Positions 32,774 to 44,689 of a stretch of 64,000 nucleotides of DNA are shown here, piece after piece; the first letter of the stretch is position 1; every line of letters begins with the position of its first letter. A program made the position numbers and the translations under genes. The DNA is from Nothophaeocryptopus gaeumannii. Lineage: Eukaryota > Ascomycota > Dothideomycetes > Mycosphaerellales > Mycosphaerellaceae. The stretch spans positions 2,039,501 to 2,103,500 of the forward strand of contig JASISA010000042.1 of NCBI GenBank assembly GCA_031771865.1. The letters are read 5' to 3'. A model generated the notes under the pieces. That model saw only the letters and a list, made by a program, of their open reading frames with translations, ran no database searches and was not told where the DNA came from.

Positions 32774-34011
32774 TGCGAAGAGCGTGTAGGTATTAGGTAT
32801 TAGCTGTGGATGCGAACAATGCGATTCGTAGCGAGCGACGTTGCAAAGGTAGCGAGCGTGGTGAGAAGGTCAGAAAGCGAATGAAGTGCCTTGGGAGATC
32901 GAAAGAGGAGTGAAGATCAGCCGCAAGCAGTAATTATTAGGTGACAGTCGAAGAAAGCCGCATGTGTCCCAGAGGTATGAAGCCTTATACCACAGCAACC
33001 GTTCGCGGAGGCGTATGTTGATACGGACTGCATTCCACTGCAGATTGCCGTGGGCATTCCGGCGCCCGGATACAAACAGCCAAATGTGGACAAGCTCCAT
33101 CGTCCCAAGATGAGTAGCGAAATAGCATGCCAGTCAGAGACCAGGCAAGTGGTCATTCAGTCGCGTTCGAGGTGATTGAACTGTGTGTTTGAAGTGGGAT
33201 TTAGGTGAACGCGCAGATACATCCGGTGACCGGATCCTGGACGGAGTCGCTCTTCGGCCCGGATCTTCGCGTGAAATCGTGGATGTACTGCATTCGTACG
33301 CGTACAAGAGCCCTCCATTTGAAGGTCAAGTCGCGCTCTCCAATCCTCCTTATTGCGCCCAGTATAGTCAAGTTAGAACGGCAATAGAGCTGCTAGGATC
33401 TGGTTCCAGTTCGCGTCTGAGATGTTTTGCTCTTTCCAAGCGTCCACATAATGCACGCCAACGAACGCGAATGCTGTAACATCGCCTTCAGTCAAGTCAG
33501 TCTGCTCTGACTGATCCTCGTATGGGGCCATTGATCGCAGAGCAGACTTCGTTTTTCACGTGCTCCTGCCCAGGGATGCTGCGTCGAGTCCTCGGCGTGC
33601 TCAAACACCAATGAAATCGTGTGTAGGGCGCCAGCCGAATGGGTATGCTCGGTCGAGCCGTTCAATTCTGTCCAGCCGCATACCTGGGACGGCGATGTTT
33701 TTGTCAAGTCATGAAAGGCATGTGAAGTTGTCGCGCTATGATTGAAAGCGGCCTAGACTGCCAAGACATTTAGCATTGATCAGCTGATCCGCGTATCCGA
33801 CGTGTTGTCGACTGGGGAATTGGAACTGCTTTCTATTCTGCATTGGCTACGTGAAGCATATCTGCTGTGTCGTTATCATCTCATTTATCCATCGCGCCGC
33901 GCTTTTCCCTCCGAAACGAACCCCGGCTATGCTCTCACGAACGCTCGAAGGGTGCTAAAACTGCTTGTGGCCGGGCAAACTGTCGCGTGCAAGCAACCTG
34001 TCTTGACGCGT
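32774..34011. other. Intergenic region between the GPI-type gene and enolase
   Basis: 1.2 kb. It contains the promoter of the surface protein and the enolase 3' flank. The long plus-strand frame starting at 33802 is the shadow of enolase. No other coding signal or repeat was recognised. Confidence 0.45.
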
Positions 34012-35451
34012 CTACAAGTTGACGGCGGTGCGGAACTTGCTGCCGGCGTAGATGGCGTTGCTGCCGAGCTCCTCCTCGATACGAAGAATTTGGTTAAGCT
34101 TGGCGAGACGCTCAGATCGTGCTGGCGCACCAGTCTTAATCTCACCAGATCTAAGACCAACGGCGATATCAGCAATGGTGACATCTTCGGTCTCACCAGA
34201 GCGGTGGGAGACCATGACACCCCATCCAGCGCCATAGGCGTCCTTGGCGGCCTGGATAGCCTCGGTGATGGTACCGATCTGGTTGACCTTAAGGAGAAGA
34301 GCATTGCAAGCCTTGGTCTCAATGGCCTTCTTGATGAACTGTGGGTTGGTGACAGTCAAGTCGTCACCGACGATCTGGAAGTCGGAGTTCTTGTAGAAGT
34401 AGCTCCAAGCCTCCCAGTCGTCCTCGGCGAACGGATCCTCGATGGACACGATTGGGTACTTCTGGGCAAGATCGCGGTATTGCTGGGCGAGCTGCTCGTA
34501 GGTGACCCACTTGGTTGGGTCGCTATCTGGGTTCTTGAAGTCCAAATCGTATTTCTTCTCTTCCGTCTTGTAGAACTCGGATGAGGCGACGTCCATGGCA
34601 ATCTTGATCTTGCCAGTGTACCCAGCCTGCTCGATGGCATCGGTGATGAGAGTGAGGGCCTCGTCGGCGGTCTGGATATCGGGAGCAACACCACCCTCGT
34701 CACCAACGTTGCCGGCGGACTGGCCGTACTTCTTCTTGGCGAGAGACTTGAGCTTCTGGTAGACCTCGGAACCCTGGCGCATGGCCTCGCTGAAGGTTGG
34801 TGCCTCGCTAGAACAGACACTGTTAGTCCCCGTCCTCCCTTCGAATCTGCTCAGGAGCTCTCTGGATAAGCGCTTACCTTGGGACGACCATGAACTCCTG
34901 GAAAGCGAGACGGCCACCAGCGTGCGATCCACCGTTGAGAACGTTCATGAACGGCACTGGAAGGACGTATGGCTTCTTGGTGCCAGCAAGATCGCTGATG
35001 TGGGCGTAGAGAGGGACACGCTTCTCAGCAGCAGCGGCCTTTGCAACAGCCATGGACACACCAAGGATAGCGTTGGCACCAAGGGTGGTCTTGTTTGGGG
35101 TACCGTCGAGCTTGTTGAGGAAAGCATCAACAGCGGACTGGTCCTTGACGTCCAAGTTCTCCTTGATAAGAGCTGGAGCGATCTTGTCGTTCACATTTGC
35201 GACAGCCTTGGTAACACCTGGACTTTATCAACCGATGCTCTTTCAATCTGCGTATACTGCTTTTGCTCACCCTTGCCGCCCCAGGCATTCTTGTCACCAT
35301 CGCGGAGCTCGCAAGCCTCGTGGGAGCCAGTCGAAGCACCAGATGGAACAATGGCGCGGTGAAGGCCCGTCTCGGTGACAATGTCAACCTCGACGGTTGG
35401 GTTGCCACGGGAGTCGTAGACGGAGCGCGCGTGGATCTTGGAGATACCCAT
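34012..35451 (-). CDS. ENO1: Enolase (phosphopyruvate hydratase), 438 aa
   Basis: Three exons: 35451-35271, 35217-34878 and 34807-34012, with introns of 53 and 70 nt. The spliced length, 438 residues, equals that of fungal enolases. It begins MGISKIHARSVYDSRGNPTVEVD. It carries the magnesium-loop segment VPSGASTGSHEACELRDGD, the substrate-loop region MNVLNGGSHAGGRLAFQEFM and the metal-binding region IEDPFAEDDW. It also has LLLKVNQIGTITEA with its catalytic lysine, and the signature MVSHRSGETEDVTIAD. It converts 2-phosphoglycerate to phosphoenolpyruvate in cytosolic glycolysis. The intron close to the start is usual in filamentous fungi. Confidence 0.98.
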
Positions 35452-36259
35452 ATTGTCGGTCTGTTCTGGTGAAGTAGGCCGTCAGTCAATCAATTTGCTC
35501 TTGATCCGGATTTGGATGAAGGTGAATCTGGAGTGTGTAGGTGGAACTCGGAAAAGCTCGTCGTCATCTGGACACTGCATAGCTAATCGTATGCGAGTGC
35601 TTCCGATGATGACCGCTTCCCAGAGACGCTTCTCGGTGTGCACCGGGTGCGTTTGGAGAGCCGCAAGTGGGCTTCGAAAAAAGATGTGCCCTGCATTGCA
35701 TTGCATTATGAAGAGCTGACTCACGTACCTGTGCTAACTGTGGGTTTTGGTATAGGTATTAACTGAGCAAAGAGTGAACAGAATAACTGGGAGTATTGTG
35801 TTGGGAGCAAAAAAACAACGGTGGTCACTGCCCCGCCAACATCATCATCCCACTTCGCTCCTGCCCGCAGAAGCTCGTCACCCGGCCAGGATCATCAAAG
35901 TCGGCCTTGGCAGGCGCGAAAGGGCCGATCTGAAACTCAATTGCGAAGCACCACACATACAACGTAAGGGTCATCGAGCAACCAATTGTGGTGCTGCGAT
36001 GGAGTCCGCCTTTCTGATGCTTGATGTTTGAAGTTCCAATCCCAACGCTCGATTTGAGCCTGCTTCCCATGACACGTCACGCGAGGAGATGTCAGCAACG
36101 AAAGAAGATAAAGACGCTGCAAGCAGGTGTCCAAACGAGGGCGATCTCGGCCATGATGCTTGAAGCGGCGTGAATGGGAGAGCATCTCCGGGCTGCATTC
36201 CACGGCATGCGACATGGGAAAAATGCTGCAGTGACGTTGACACTCTTCAGTAGTCTCTC
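35452..36259. other. Enolase upstream region
   Basis: It contains the enolase promoter. Only short, unconvincing frames were seen on both strands. Confidence 0.4.
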
Positions 36260-36915
36260 AAAAAGCATCGACTGCTGGGTTCAGAGTCCTCACAGCACAT
36301 CGCGAACCTTAATGTGCTCAGTGAGGCGTACACTGGAAAGCCTCATTCGATATGGGAATACGAGCGAGAGGCGGAGCATGAGGCCGAGCGCGCCGCCGAA
36401 CGGAAAGCCGAAGAAGAGCGTCTTCGCGATGCCCTGATGGATCGTCTTGAGGATCTCGTTCAACCTTACGATCATCAAATGAAGAGGGCACGTCTCTTGC
36501 AGGAGGCCCTGTACGACCATTACGCAGGCGGAAGACTGGCAGCTACATGCACCTGTATCGCTAACTCATGAAAATGGAGGAGCGTGCAATTTGGCATTGT
36601 CGTATCATCTGGGGCATCGCGGGCCTCGCTGATCGTTCGCAACAGGGCTACTCAGTGCAATATGACCCGGAGCTCAAGACCCCGGCTGAGCGCTAACTTG
36701 CCAGGGAGTTGCAGATGGAAGTCAACCGAATGTTCGGCGCGCATGAGTTTCTGCCACTGCTTGAGGAAGACCCGACTCCCTTTGAGGATTAGAACTCCTG
36801 CTGGGTCACTCTACCGGACTCCCCGATCAACAGCGTCATTCTCCTGAGGGAGAAACCGGTTGAGGAGGAAGATCAGCTTCTGCCGGACAACTTTGAGAGC
36901 GAGAACGGTATGTGA
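36260..36915 (+). pseudogene. Decayed gene for an acidic, helical protein
   Basis: One frame reads a strongly protein-like Glu/Ala/Arg-rich helix (SIWEYEREAEHEAERAAERK and onward, then LEDLVQPYDHQMKRARLLQE) and stops near 36570. A second frame from ATG 36568 reads MKMEERAIWHCRIIWGIAGL and onward to 36915. It is interrupted by an in-frame TAA at about 36694 and a TAG at about 36790, with sensible sequence on both sides of each stop. A frameshift plus two stops point to a pseudogene. The TAA would be CAA before a C-to-T change at CpA, as RIP produces. No family was recognised. Confidence 0.5.
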
Positions 36916-38653
36916 TGGCCGCATTTGAATTGAGAATCTAGTGGAGGAGAGACGGGCCTGCAATGCAGGTGCTCTCAAGTCGTGGAGGATGGATTGTGCA
37001 ATTTGAGGTGGGGTCGGAGTTGTATGCTCAGACCAGGGAAGATGAGGAGGAGGATTACATTACAAGACGAAGACAGAAGCAATCGTCTTCATAGGGTACA
37101 CACGAATGAAATGAACCGCATTCCACACACCCACTTGTTTTGACTTGTTCCGCGGGTAAGTGTCAAAGCTCACTGCCCAGCCACTCGCCGCGCTCTTCTC
37201 CCATTTATCGCTAAGCGCGATAACAGCAGCTTAGACACTGATACATCTGAACAAAGAGGGGGTCGAGTTCCAACGTCCACTATTGAACTGGACGCGTTTC
37301 TGTCTTGGTGTCGTTACGTTTGTTATGCCAAGAATGTAGAACATCGAAAAGGCAACAGACATTGTCAATCGCCCCTGGGCGTCTTACGATATCCTATCGT
37401 GGCTTGGCAAGAGATGGTCCCAATGGATTCAGAAGCACTTCCCGAAGTGCTCTTCCACGCGGCGCCCGGCAGCGTCCCTTCCGAGCCATTATCCTGGCTA
37501 ATGGTTCGAAGGATCAAGCCATTGTCATATCTCGGTATTCCAGATCTGGTTCCTTCCTTCGAAAGATGACATCCCCACAGCGAACGTACGCAGATGAGCA
37601 GATGAGGTCGGATGATCGTATCATGCGGCTCCGATCCGACGCTCCCGCTGTTGCCCTGCAGGAGCCTGACGAGACTAACGAAGTGGGCACACCACGAGAG
37701 CAAGTAAGCTCGTCAGGTACGTATCGTGGGCTCTCGTGTCTGTGCGACCAATGTGGGAGACAACGAGAGTAATTGGTGGCGAGCGGTAGGATGCTGCGCG
37801 TCAGATCAGGCATGTTCAGCGGCCAGGATCCAATGTCTGTTGCAGGCTTAGCAGTGCCCAGCTAAGCTTCGAACTGCAGATTGCAGGTGAGTAGTTCGAT
37901 GTATGCATTCGAGAGGAGGTCTTGGTGTTTCATTCCAGTACATGAGAGCCGGCGATCGTGATGTGTTTCCCTATATACATCCGAGATGATGCGACAGTGT
38001 CGACGTAAGGTCGTTCGTGCAGTTTTGGAACGTACTGTGCCACTTGAGACTCCGTAGTGGTGCCGGTTTTATTGCGTACAACCTTCTGTATGTGCAGCGT
38101 CTCGAGCTGGAAGCTTAGTTGTGGAAGGATTCAGCATTTGTCCAATCAGAAGCTTGCGAGCATGCGGGGAAGCAGTCCACCTTTGCGACTAACCTGACAA
38201 AGAATAATGTGTATCTTCGCCGTTGCGCTTTCCTTCTGGACATCATCCTTCTTCCTTACAACCACACACCCTGAGCTTACTTGGACGAACATACTGACTG
38301 TCGCTTTGCTGCTGTGTTGCCTGATTATACAGAGATCGTGCATCGTGGAGCATACCTTGTCGAAGGCACTCCTGATCGATCGACACGAGCCAGTGACGTA
38401 GTGGAACGCGACTGTTTATAACTGAAGCTCCTGGCGATCCGACCATTGCGTGAGAGGCCTTCTTTGATCAGCTTACGAAAACGGCCTCCCACCACACCAT
38501 CACACGCAATCTCGGCGAGGAGCGATAAGAGCAAGTCAGAGGAGCGAAATTAAACCAACTGCTGTTGGCCTCGTGCCACTTTCAGTCTTCAACAACCATA
38601 AGCCCGTCGGACACCGACAAATCTACACCGCCTACCCCTGGGAAGCATACGCA
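36916..38653. other. Intergenic region
   Basis: 1.7 kb without a recognised gene. A plus-strand frame at 37305-37772 (up to 155 codons) shows no family signature. No repeats were seen. It includes the upstream region of the next gene. Confidence 0.4.
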
Positions 38654-39570
38654 ATGGCCGAAGACAACAACGGACAGTCGCCTCCTTCAAGAGACCGTCG
38701 CTCTTCATTCGCAGGGGAGACGTTCGCCAACCTGTTTGGCAGTCATCGTGGCTCCATGTCGCGTACCTCCAGCGACAACAACAGCCCGCCTGGCCAGCAG
38801 GGGAACCAGCAGTACACTGGCCCCATCACATCCGCAGCCGCCCAAGCTCAGCGAAGACGTCTCTCACTGACCACGCTTGGCCTCTCTGGCTCGCCAAATT
38901 CTGGCTCGCCCTTCGGATCGTACAACAGCCGCCGCGATAGCTATGGTACGGCCGGCAGCGATAGCATCGACGAGTCCGCCATCGAAGACGAGCCAGCGAT
39001 CGGTCCGACCCCACAGACGCCCTTCGCTCGACGTATGAGTTACGGTGCAAAGGCACTCAGAGATGTTAAGACAGGCGGAGGAGGATCAAACAGTCCTGGG
39101 CAGAATGGTACTAGTACACCATCTACTATTGCTGCCAACACCAGCGAGAACAATGCCCCACTTGCACGAAACGGGACGATCTCGAACCGAGATGCAAAGG
39201 CTCGAGGTTTGTCTACGCTGCACATTTCCTTACTCCCTCCTTCGCCTCGCAGACTCGCTGGCACCAACTTCTCTTCTGCATAAGATCACATGCTGACATG
39301 TTCTCTATCGCAGGATCGGAAGGATTCAACTGGTCCGACAACTTCCGTACACGCGCCGAGCGTGGCTCTATCGCCGGCGGCACCGGATTTGGTGGCTTTG
39401 GTAACAACAGTGCCGGCGGAGGCTCACCGCCTGCTGGCCGCCATAACCGATCTAAGAGTCTTGCTGTCATGGAGCAGCCACCTGCCCGTGAGATACCGAA
39501 GCCTAAGGAGCAAGTCCGGCCTGACCACTTCCAGGAGCGTATTCTGAAGGGAGACTTTTACATGGACTGA
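38654..39570 (+). CDS. Conserved fungal Ser/Gly-rich protein, 269 aa
   Basis: Two exons: 38654-39206 and 39314-39570, with a 107-nt intron in phase 1 (AR-G-SEGFNW). ATG 38654 (MAEDNNGQSPPSRDRRSSFAG) is the first true ATG; the frame upstream starts only with GTG. It carries several RRxS-type basophilic phosphorylation motifs (RRSSF, RRLSL, RRDSYG, RRMSYG). It also has a conserved LGLSGSPNSGSPFG block, the SEGFNWSDNFRTRAERGS segment, and a C-terminal block with AVMEQP and KPKEQVRPDHFQERILKGDFYMD. I recognise this as a widespread ascomycete protein of unknown function, sometimes labelled proline-rich cell wall protein. No signal peptide supports that label. It is likely a disordered phosphoprotein. 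Confidence 0.8.
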
Positions 39571-42500
39571 TCATGCCAAACAACGCTGACTTATCATATC
39601 ATGATTGACGACGAATACATGCACCCACTTGCCACACTTCTTGGTCTTGGGCTGCGCTATGGAGTATGCGAAAACAGCAAAAGCAGGATGACTGGTGTCT
39701 GGGACTGGCTGGCACTGCCACATTATCGCGAACTTGGCATGACATTCTTTCTGCTGCATGGAACTCAGAATCGGTGCACCACTTGGCTTTGGCTAGGGAG
39801 GCTCGGATCAGACGGACATAACAAGGTACTGCTACTTGGCTCACGGAAAATGCTAGCTGGCTAGCGAAACGCTCCCTGGGTCAGATTTCCTGGTTGACGA
39901 ATTCATGATCGATTGAAACTTTCTGAATGAAACCGTCAGAAGAGGAGCATGTACGAGAAGAAGGTGGCTTTTTCTTGGGGGCACATTGACGAAGATGATG
40001 GCCTACATGCGCAGAGGGCGGACAGGTGATTCGGCGGTTGTACGATATCCAAATTGCTCACTTGAAGAGACAGAAGATGCGAGTGGGCGGCATGAAAGAC
40101 AATTGCAATGAAATGAAATGGCACAGCATTGACTGCGCAAACGCCATACATATATTTGTTTCTTCTCCTGCGTATCGCACGTAGTAACATAAGTTGGCCT
40201 TGTTCCTTATGTTCCCGGGGCTTGAGTGCCGTTTGTCGTGTACTCTAGAGGAGCCGATGCGGGCTCGCCAGCCCTGTCCTCAAAAGAGCCGACGAGGGGT
40301 TCCATGGCGCCTTTCACGTTTCAGCTTTTGACAGAACACCTGACATGGAAAGGTTCGAGCGAGGCCTTGATCATCGCTGCTATGGACGCATCCACAGGCG
40401 TCGATGATTTATTATCGTGACTTGAGCGAGGTATACAATGCGCTTTGTAGAAGTTGGTGAAGGCTCATAATTTCTCTTCTCCCCTGGCTTGTATTCAGGA
40501 GGATGTTGCAGGAGCCGATGAAGACGCACAGCCTTGTGTCCTCGAGAGGAGCCTATGTATGCCAGGCTCGTGTGGGAGCCGACGTAGCCTCGTAGGCTGT
40601 CAACAATGTGCACTGATATCGTAGGAGCCGATGTAGCCTCGGAGTATATTGTAGCCCTATGCACGTCAGACTTCGATGGATTACTTGGCAAGATAGAAGC
40701 CTGAAGCTTGAGGAGGCCTTTTGATCTTTGTCCCACAGAAGGAACTCAGAAGAAGCTGACGACAGCAGAGTAACATCGTACGACGTCATGTGCATGTGTT
40801 GTAAGACGGTAAGACAGATTGGTCTACGTTGGCCGGCCTCTCGATGTTGCAGGATTGGTAACTGAGAGTTAGTACCTGTGATGCCGTCCGTACGATGAGC
40901 AATACCTAGGCCGAATCACTGATTATGATGCAGTGAAGTCCTTATTAAGCAGAGGAGGCATGCAAGTATGTATTCCTGAGGCGTGAAGTGTGCGGCGGCT
41001 CCGAGATCTGAGCTTCAAGCTCTGGAGGCTCCGTGTGGTTGGCAGCCTTGATGTGGAGGGTTTGTGGGCTCGCTCGGCAACGCTTGCACGACTTGCGGGT
41101 ACCTACATGCACTTTCATCTGATGATCGGCGGGTCGCAGATGAGGCCTCACAGTCGCGTGCTGCTGTCCCGTTACTGTGGCCTTCGTGCGCGGCTCTGCA
41201 TAACCAACGGGCCACGCATGTGATGAGGAAAGAGGTGTTGGACTTCTTTCTGTGCAGAATGGTGTTGCTCTGCGGTACATTTCTGCTGTGTAGAGCAACG
41301 AGCGCGATTTGTCGCAATGAGAGGTCGCTCGCAGTGTGACTCAACAAGGTCGCGGCGCAGGTCGCGTTGCATCCACTCTCGCCAGGACACTGGCAATTTA
41401 GAGGGTCTTCAGGATTCGGGAGGAGCAACAAAGATGTAGGAAGGCTCTCGAAACTCGAGCTTTCAAACACCTGGTCTGTTCATCTAAGACCGTCTTCCGA
41501 CCTGTCCTATTTTCGGCCCCTGTGATAATGTGCTGCCCGACCGCTTGGACCATTGATGCAGTCCAAATCTGGAAGTTACCCGACGATGGTCCTGGCAACC
41601 TTTGAAATGCGCTGCCGACCCGCTAAGAACAGCATCTTGGGAGGCTCTTCCCTCTCGTATCTTGTGCGAGCGTCCGGATATTCGAAGAAGGATCGTGTTG
41701 GAAGGATGGCATAGCCTGCCTACTGCAGCCATCACAGGGTATGTTCGGGATATTATCAGCACCTTAGGTTGTGCTCGCCCACAGGGCTTAGTACCGAGAG
41801 GGTGGCGCCAGTCAAGCGACGTTAGTTCTTCCAGACGAATGGTCTCGTTTGAAACGGGCCTCCTCCACGTGGTTGTTGACACAAAGGGCGAGGAGCCTCG
41901 AGGCTGTAACGCTATTCGCGGGACTCGATCATGGCCCTGCCACCTGCTCGAGCGGCCCGATACGAGATTAAATGTTGCTTTCTGTGTTACCAAAGCAGGT
42001 CTTCGGCGAGCGGGCCAGCTCTTGGTCTATTGGGAAAACAGCAATCGCCCTGCGCCTCGTTGCAGCCCCCACCCGCTGAAGAAGAGTCTGCGTGTCGAGG
42101 TGAAGCTGAAGCACGGAGTATCGCGGTGCCCTGATGTACACAGATCGCGGTGCCGAAAGTAGATCCATGGTGGTGCAATATAGTTACCGCATGCATTCGA
42201 TGGAGCGGCTAGTAAGGCTGCGGGACGTTGTGTGGTCAATGTGAAGAGGTGTGAGAAGCGTACCTGCAGCGATGTGAAGTACGCGGGCAGCCCTAGCCGA
42301 GCTCCCGAACTTCCAATTGCCGATGGCCTGTGCGCGCTTCACCGGAGTTCTCAATCAGCAATCAGCCTCCGTCCAAGACACAACTCTACTCTCTCACTCG
42401 TCCATTCACGCAGTCGACACTCGCCTGTAGTCGAGCGGATGCAGCAATCGTCGGAGTCACCATTCATACTGCAGGCGGCATGACACAATGCTCGGATACG

Positions 42501-43234
42501 CGCGATGGTGTCCCGGCAAGAGCCGCTCCTTCTAGCTTCTCCCATCAGGCATCCTCAGCTCTTGGTGCCTGTCCCTTCGCGCCGCCAGTACTGAAGACTC
42601 GCCTTTCAATCTTGGTACTGCTGACTGCTGACATTGGTGACTGGAGACTAGCCATGTGCCTTGAGCTCTTGCCAAATGGCTCGTCCTGTGAGTCCTCCTC
42701 CTCTAGCGCGTGCGTCTTATCCTGCCTCACATGCTAACTGGTCATGCTCGTAGCCTAGATCCTACCTCTTTCCTCTCTTGGCTGTAGTATGCCTCGTCCC
42801 TACCTCGACGTCACCTACTTCCACCAACAAATGAAACCACGATGCCGTATTGTTGACCCGGGCAGTGAAAGGCTACACCGTGTGACACTTGTTGGACCCA
42901 CCAAGCAGCAGGACACTTCCTTTCTGATGCTCATGTCAATGAGTGCTGCGCCTGCTGGCGGAGACTGAGGCCGCTGTGATTCACGACACTGCACTGCCTT
43001 GCCTGTCCTTAGGCTATTCAGGCAGACGCCAGGTAAGGCCAATGAGGTTTGACCTACTATTCTCCTACCTACCCTTTAAACATAAAAACATCTCGATGTC
43101 CAGATGATCCTCTATCTCTCATGACAAGCACACAACAGATAATACAGACCAACACACCAGTTCCAACAAGCCACCAGATCAACCCCATCGCAAGCCACTT
43201 CAATACCCAAAGAACAATCAAGATCACAACCACA
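39571..43234. other. Long gene-poor interval with dispersed short repeats
   Basis: 3.7 kb without a recognisable gene. The only structure seen is the GGAGCCGA repeat group at 40250-40641 (listed separately). Open frames such as those at 41602-42162 begin with non-ATG codons and have no family character. Composition is normal, not RIP-like. Confidence 0.45.
40250..40641 (+). repeat. Imperfect dispersed repeat, consensus GGAGCCGAYGTAGCCTCG
   Basis: Copies or part-copies begin near 40250 (GAGCCGATGCGGGCTCG), 40286 (GAGCCGACGAGG), 40511 (GGAGCCGATGAAG), 40548 (GGAGCCTATGTATGCC), 40575 (GGAGCCGACGTAGCCTCG) and 40624 (GGAGCCGATGTAGCCTCG). The last two differ at one base over 18. The last four lie within 131 bp. 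There is no open frame through them. The origin and role are unknown. Confidence 0.7.
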
Positions 43235-43519
43235 ATGGCACGCCTGAGCTTCGACCCAAACCCGCGTGATCCTCCAAGCGGTCGCTTCTTCTCTCTTGAC
43301 CCCAACCCAAGAGACCCTCCTGTCGGCAACTTCATCGACATGGACCCTCACCCTCGGGACCCTCCAGTCGGACGTTCCTTCGCCATGGCTCCTCTCGGCC
43401 GACAACGCTGCCGTGCTGGTCCAAACCCAAGAGACCCTCCAGTCGGTCGACGACAGTTCAGCATCCAGCCGGCACGAAAGGCGCCGCAATCCCGCGACCC
43501 TCCTGTTGGACGATACTAA
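43235..43519 (+). CDS. Small protein built of RDPP repeats, 94 aa
   Basis: It starts at ATG 43235 (CACAATGG context). The in-frame sequence upstream, including an ATG at 43121, is Thr/Gln-rich and looks like leader. The motif R-D-P-P-[VS]-G recurs five times, at residues 11, 26, 41, 66 and 87. The first three units keep an exact 15-residue period (DPNPRDPPSGRFFSL, DPNPRDPPVGNFIDM, DPHPRDPPVGRSFAM). The protein ends RDPPVGRY. It is basic, has one cysteine, no visible signal peptide and no transmembrane helix. I know no family with this repeat. It could be an intrinsically disordered binding protein or a repeat precursor of short peptides; neither is shown. Confidence 0.6.
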   Translation: MARLSFDPNPRDPPSGRFFSLDPNPRDPPVGNFIDMDPHPRDPPVGRSFAMAPLGRQRCRAGPNPRDPPVGRRQFSIQPARKAPQSRDPPVGRY

Positions 43520-44689
43520 ACGTCTATCGATGAAAGGGAGCATCGGCTGGACCGCTGGGCTGTTGCTGGACTTCAACATCTCCCGAAAACATCGAGCACT
43601 TATATATCAACGCTCGCTTCACGGCCTGATCGTCACCGGTGACTGTACCAGGCCTCCGAACCAACAAACATCTAAATATGGCTGAGATGCCTATCGCTAC
43701 CTGTGCCGCTTTTCGCTTCATGCGGCACAGACAAGACTCATCGGCAAGCCACAGGCATCCAACGACATCATCAATACACAACATCACTTTGCACTTCGGA
43801 ACATCTCGACTTTATCTTATCATCACACTACATGGAGAGGGTTTCACGACCAAAAAGACTTCTGGATTCACAAGCATAGCAAGCGACGGAGTTGAGCATT
43901 CTGAGTTCTGGGAACAGCGTTTGATTTGATCTGCTTTACTGATTCTACTTGATTTCACAATGCATAGCATGCGGCGGAGTTTGTTAAAGGGAAAATAGAT
44001 GGAATGGGATTGTAGCTTTTGCGGTTTATGGCGCAGAAGGCTAGATCTCATCAAGTGCTGAGAGGGATACTGGCGAGTGTGGCTCGCTTTCTACATGAAA
44101 TGTTTGTTTCGATCGCACTTTCTCAATGGGACAGATAGACTTGGAGGAACGAAGAAATGTTTAACCCTCCTTTTGCGTTTCCGAATACAGCCTCCGTTCT
44201 ACCAGATCTCGTACAGTTGCTCATTGACTCACACCCACACTCACATTCCCGTTACGAGTCCGGATGAAGACACCGCGGGAATGACACAACACAATGCATC
44301 GTCAAGTGACTCAACTCCTACATCTCTCACAAGCAGACGACGTGGGTAAAAGGAACAGTAGGCATGGCCGCCAAACAAAAGCCGCCTGTTCGTTCGTGTT
44401 CGTTGGTTGGAAAAAAGTCAAAATCCACACACCCTTGAAGCAGGTGAAGTGAGAAGGATTGAGGCCGCCTCAGGCAGTCATACACTAATCAGCGGTATCC
44501 CTGCAGCGCGTGCCTGGAGATCGCGGACGTGACAGGACCCTGAATGGATGCAAGGCAGGCAGGCGGTCTTGGGCGGGTCAGCAATTCGTCCGATACTTTT
44601 GAAATTAGATAGCCTCAGGTCTCATGTTCTTGCCAAACGATGCAGACATTTTGGACAGGTAGCGGTATTTGTACATAGTATACAGCTGA
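43520..44689. other. Intergenic region
   Basis: 1.2 kb between the RDPP repeat gene and the 3' end of MSM1. Only short frames; a small CA-rich stretch lies near 44230. Nothing else was seen. Confidence 0.4.

Noticed and set aside
33802..34584. Plus-strand open frame of 260 codons over enolase
   Set aside because: It mirrors the enolase coding strand. High codon bias of enolase leaves the antisense frame open by chance.
41602..42162. Plus-strand frame of about 186 codons
   Set aside because: Its first codon is TTG, not ATG, and the translated sequence has no family signature.
43112..43579. Minus-strand frame with repeated DWRV segments
   Set aside because: The repetition is the reverse-strand image of the RDPP repeat gene. 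The plus frame has the better start context and cleaner repeat.
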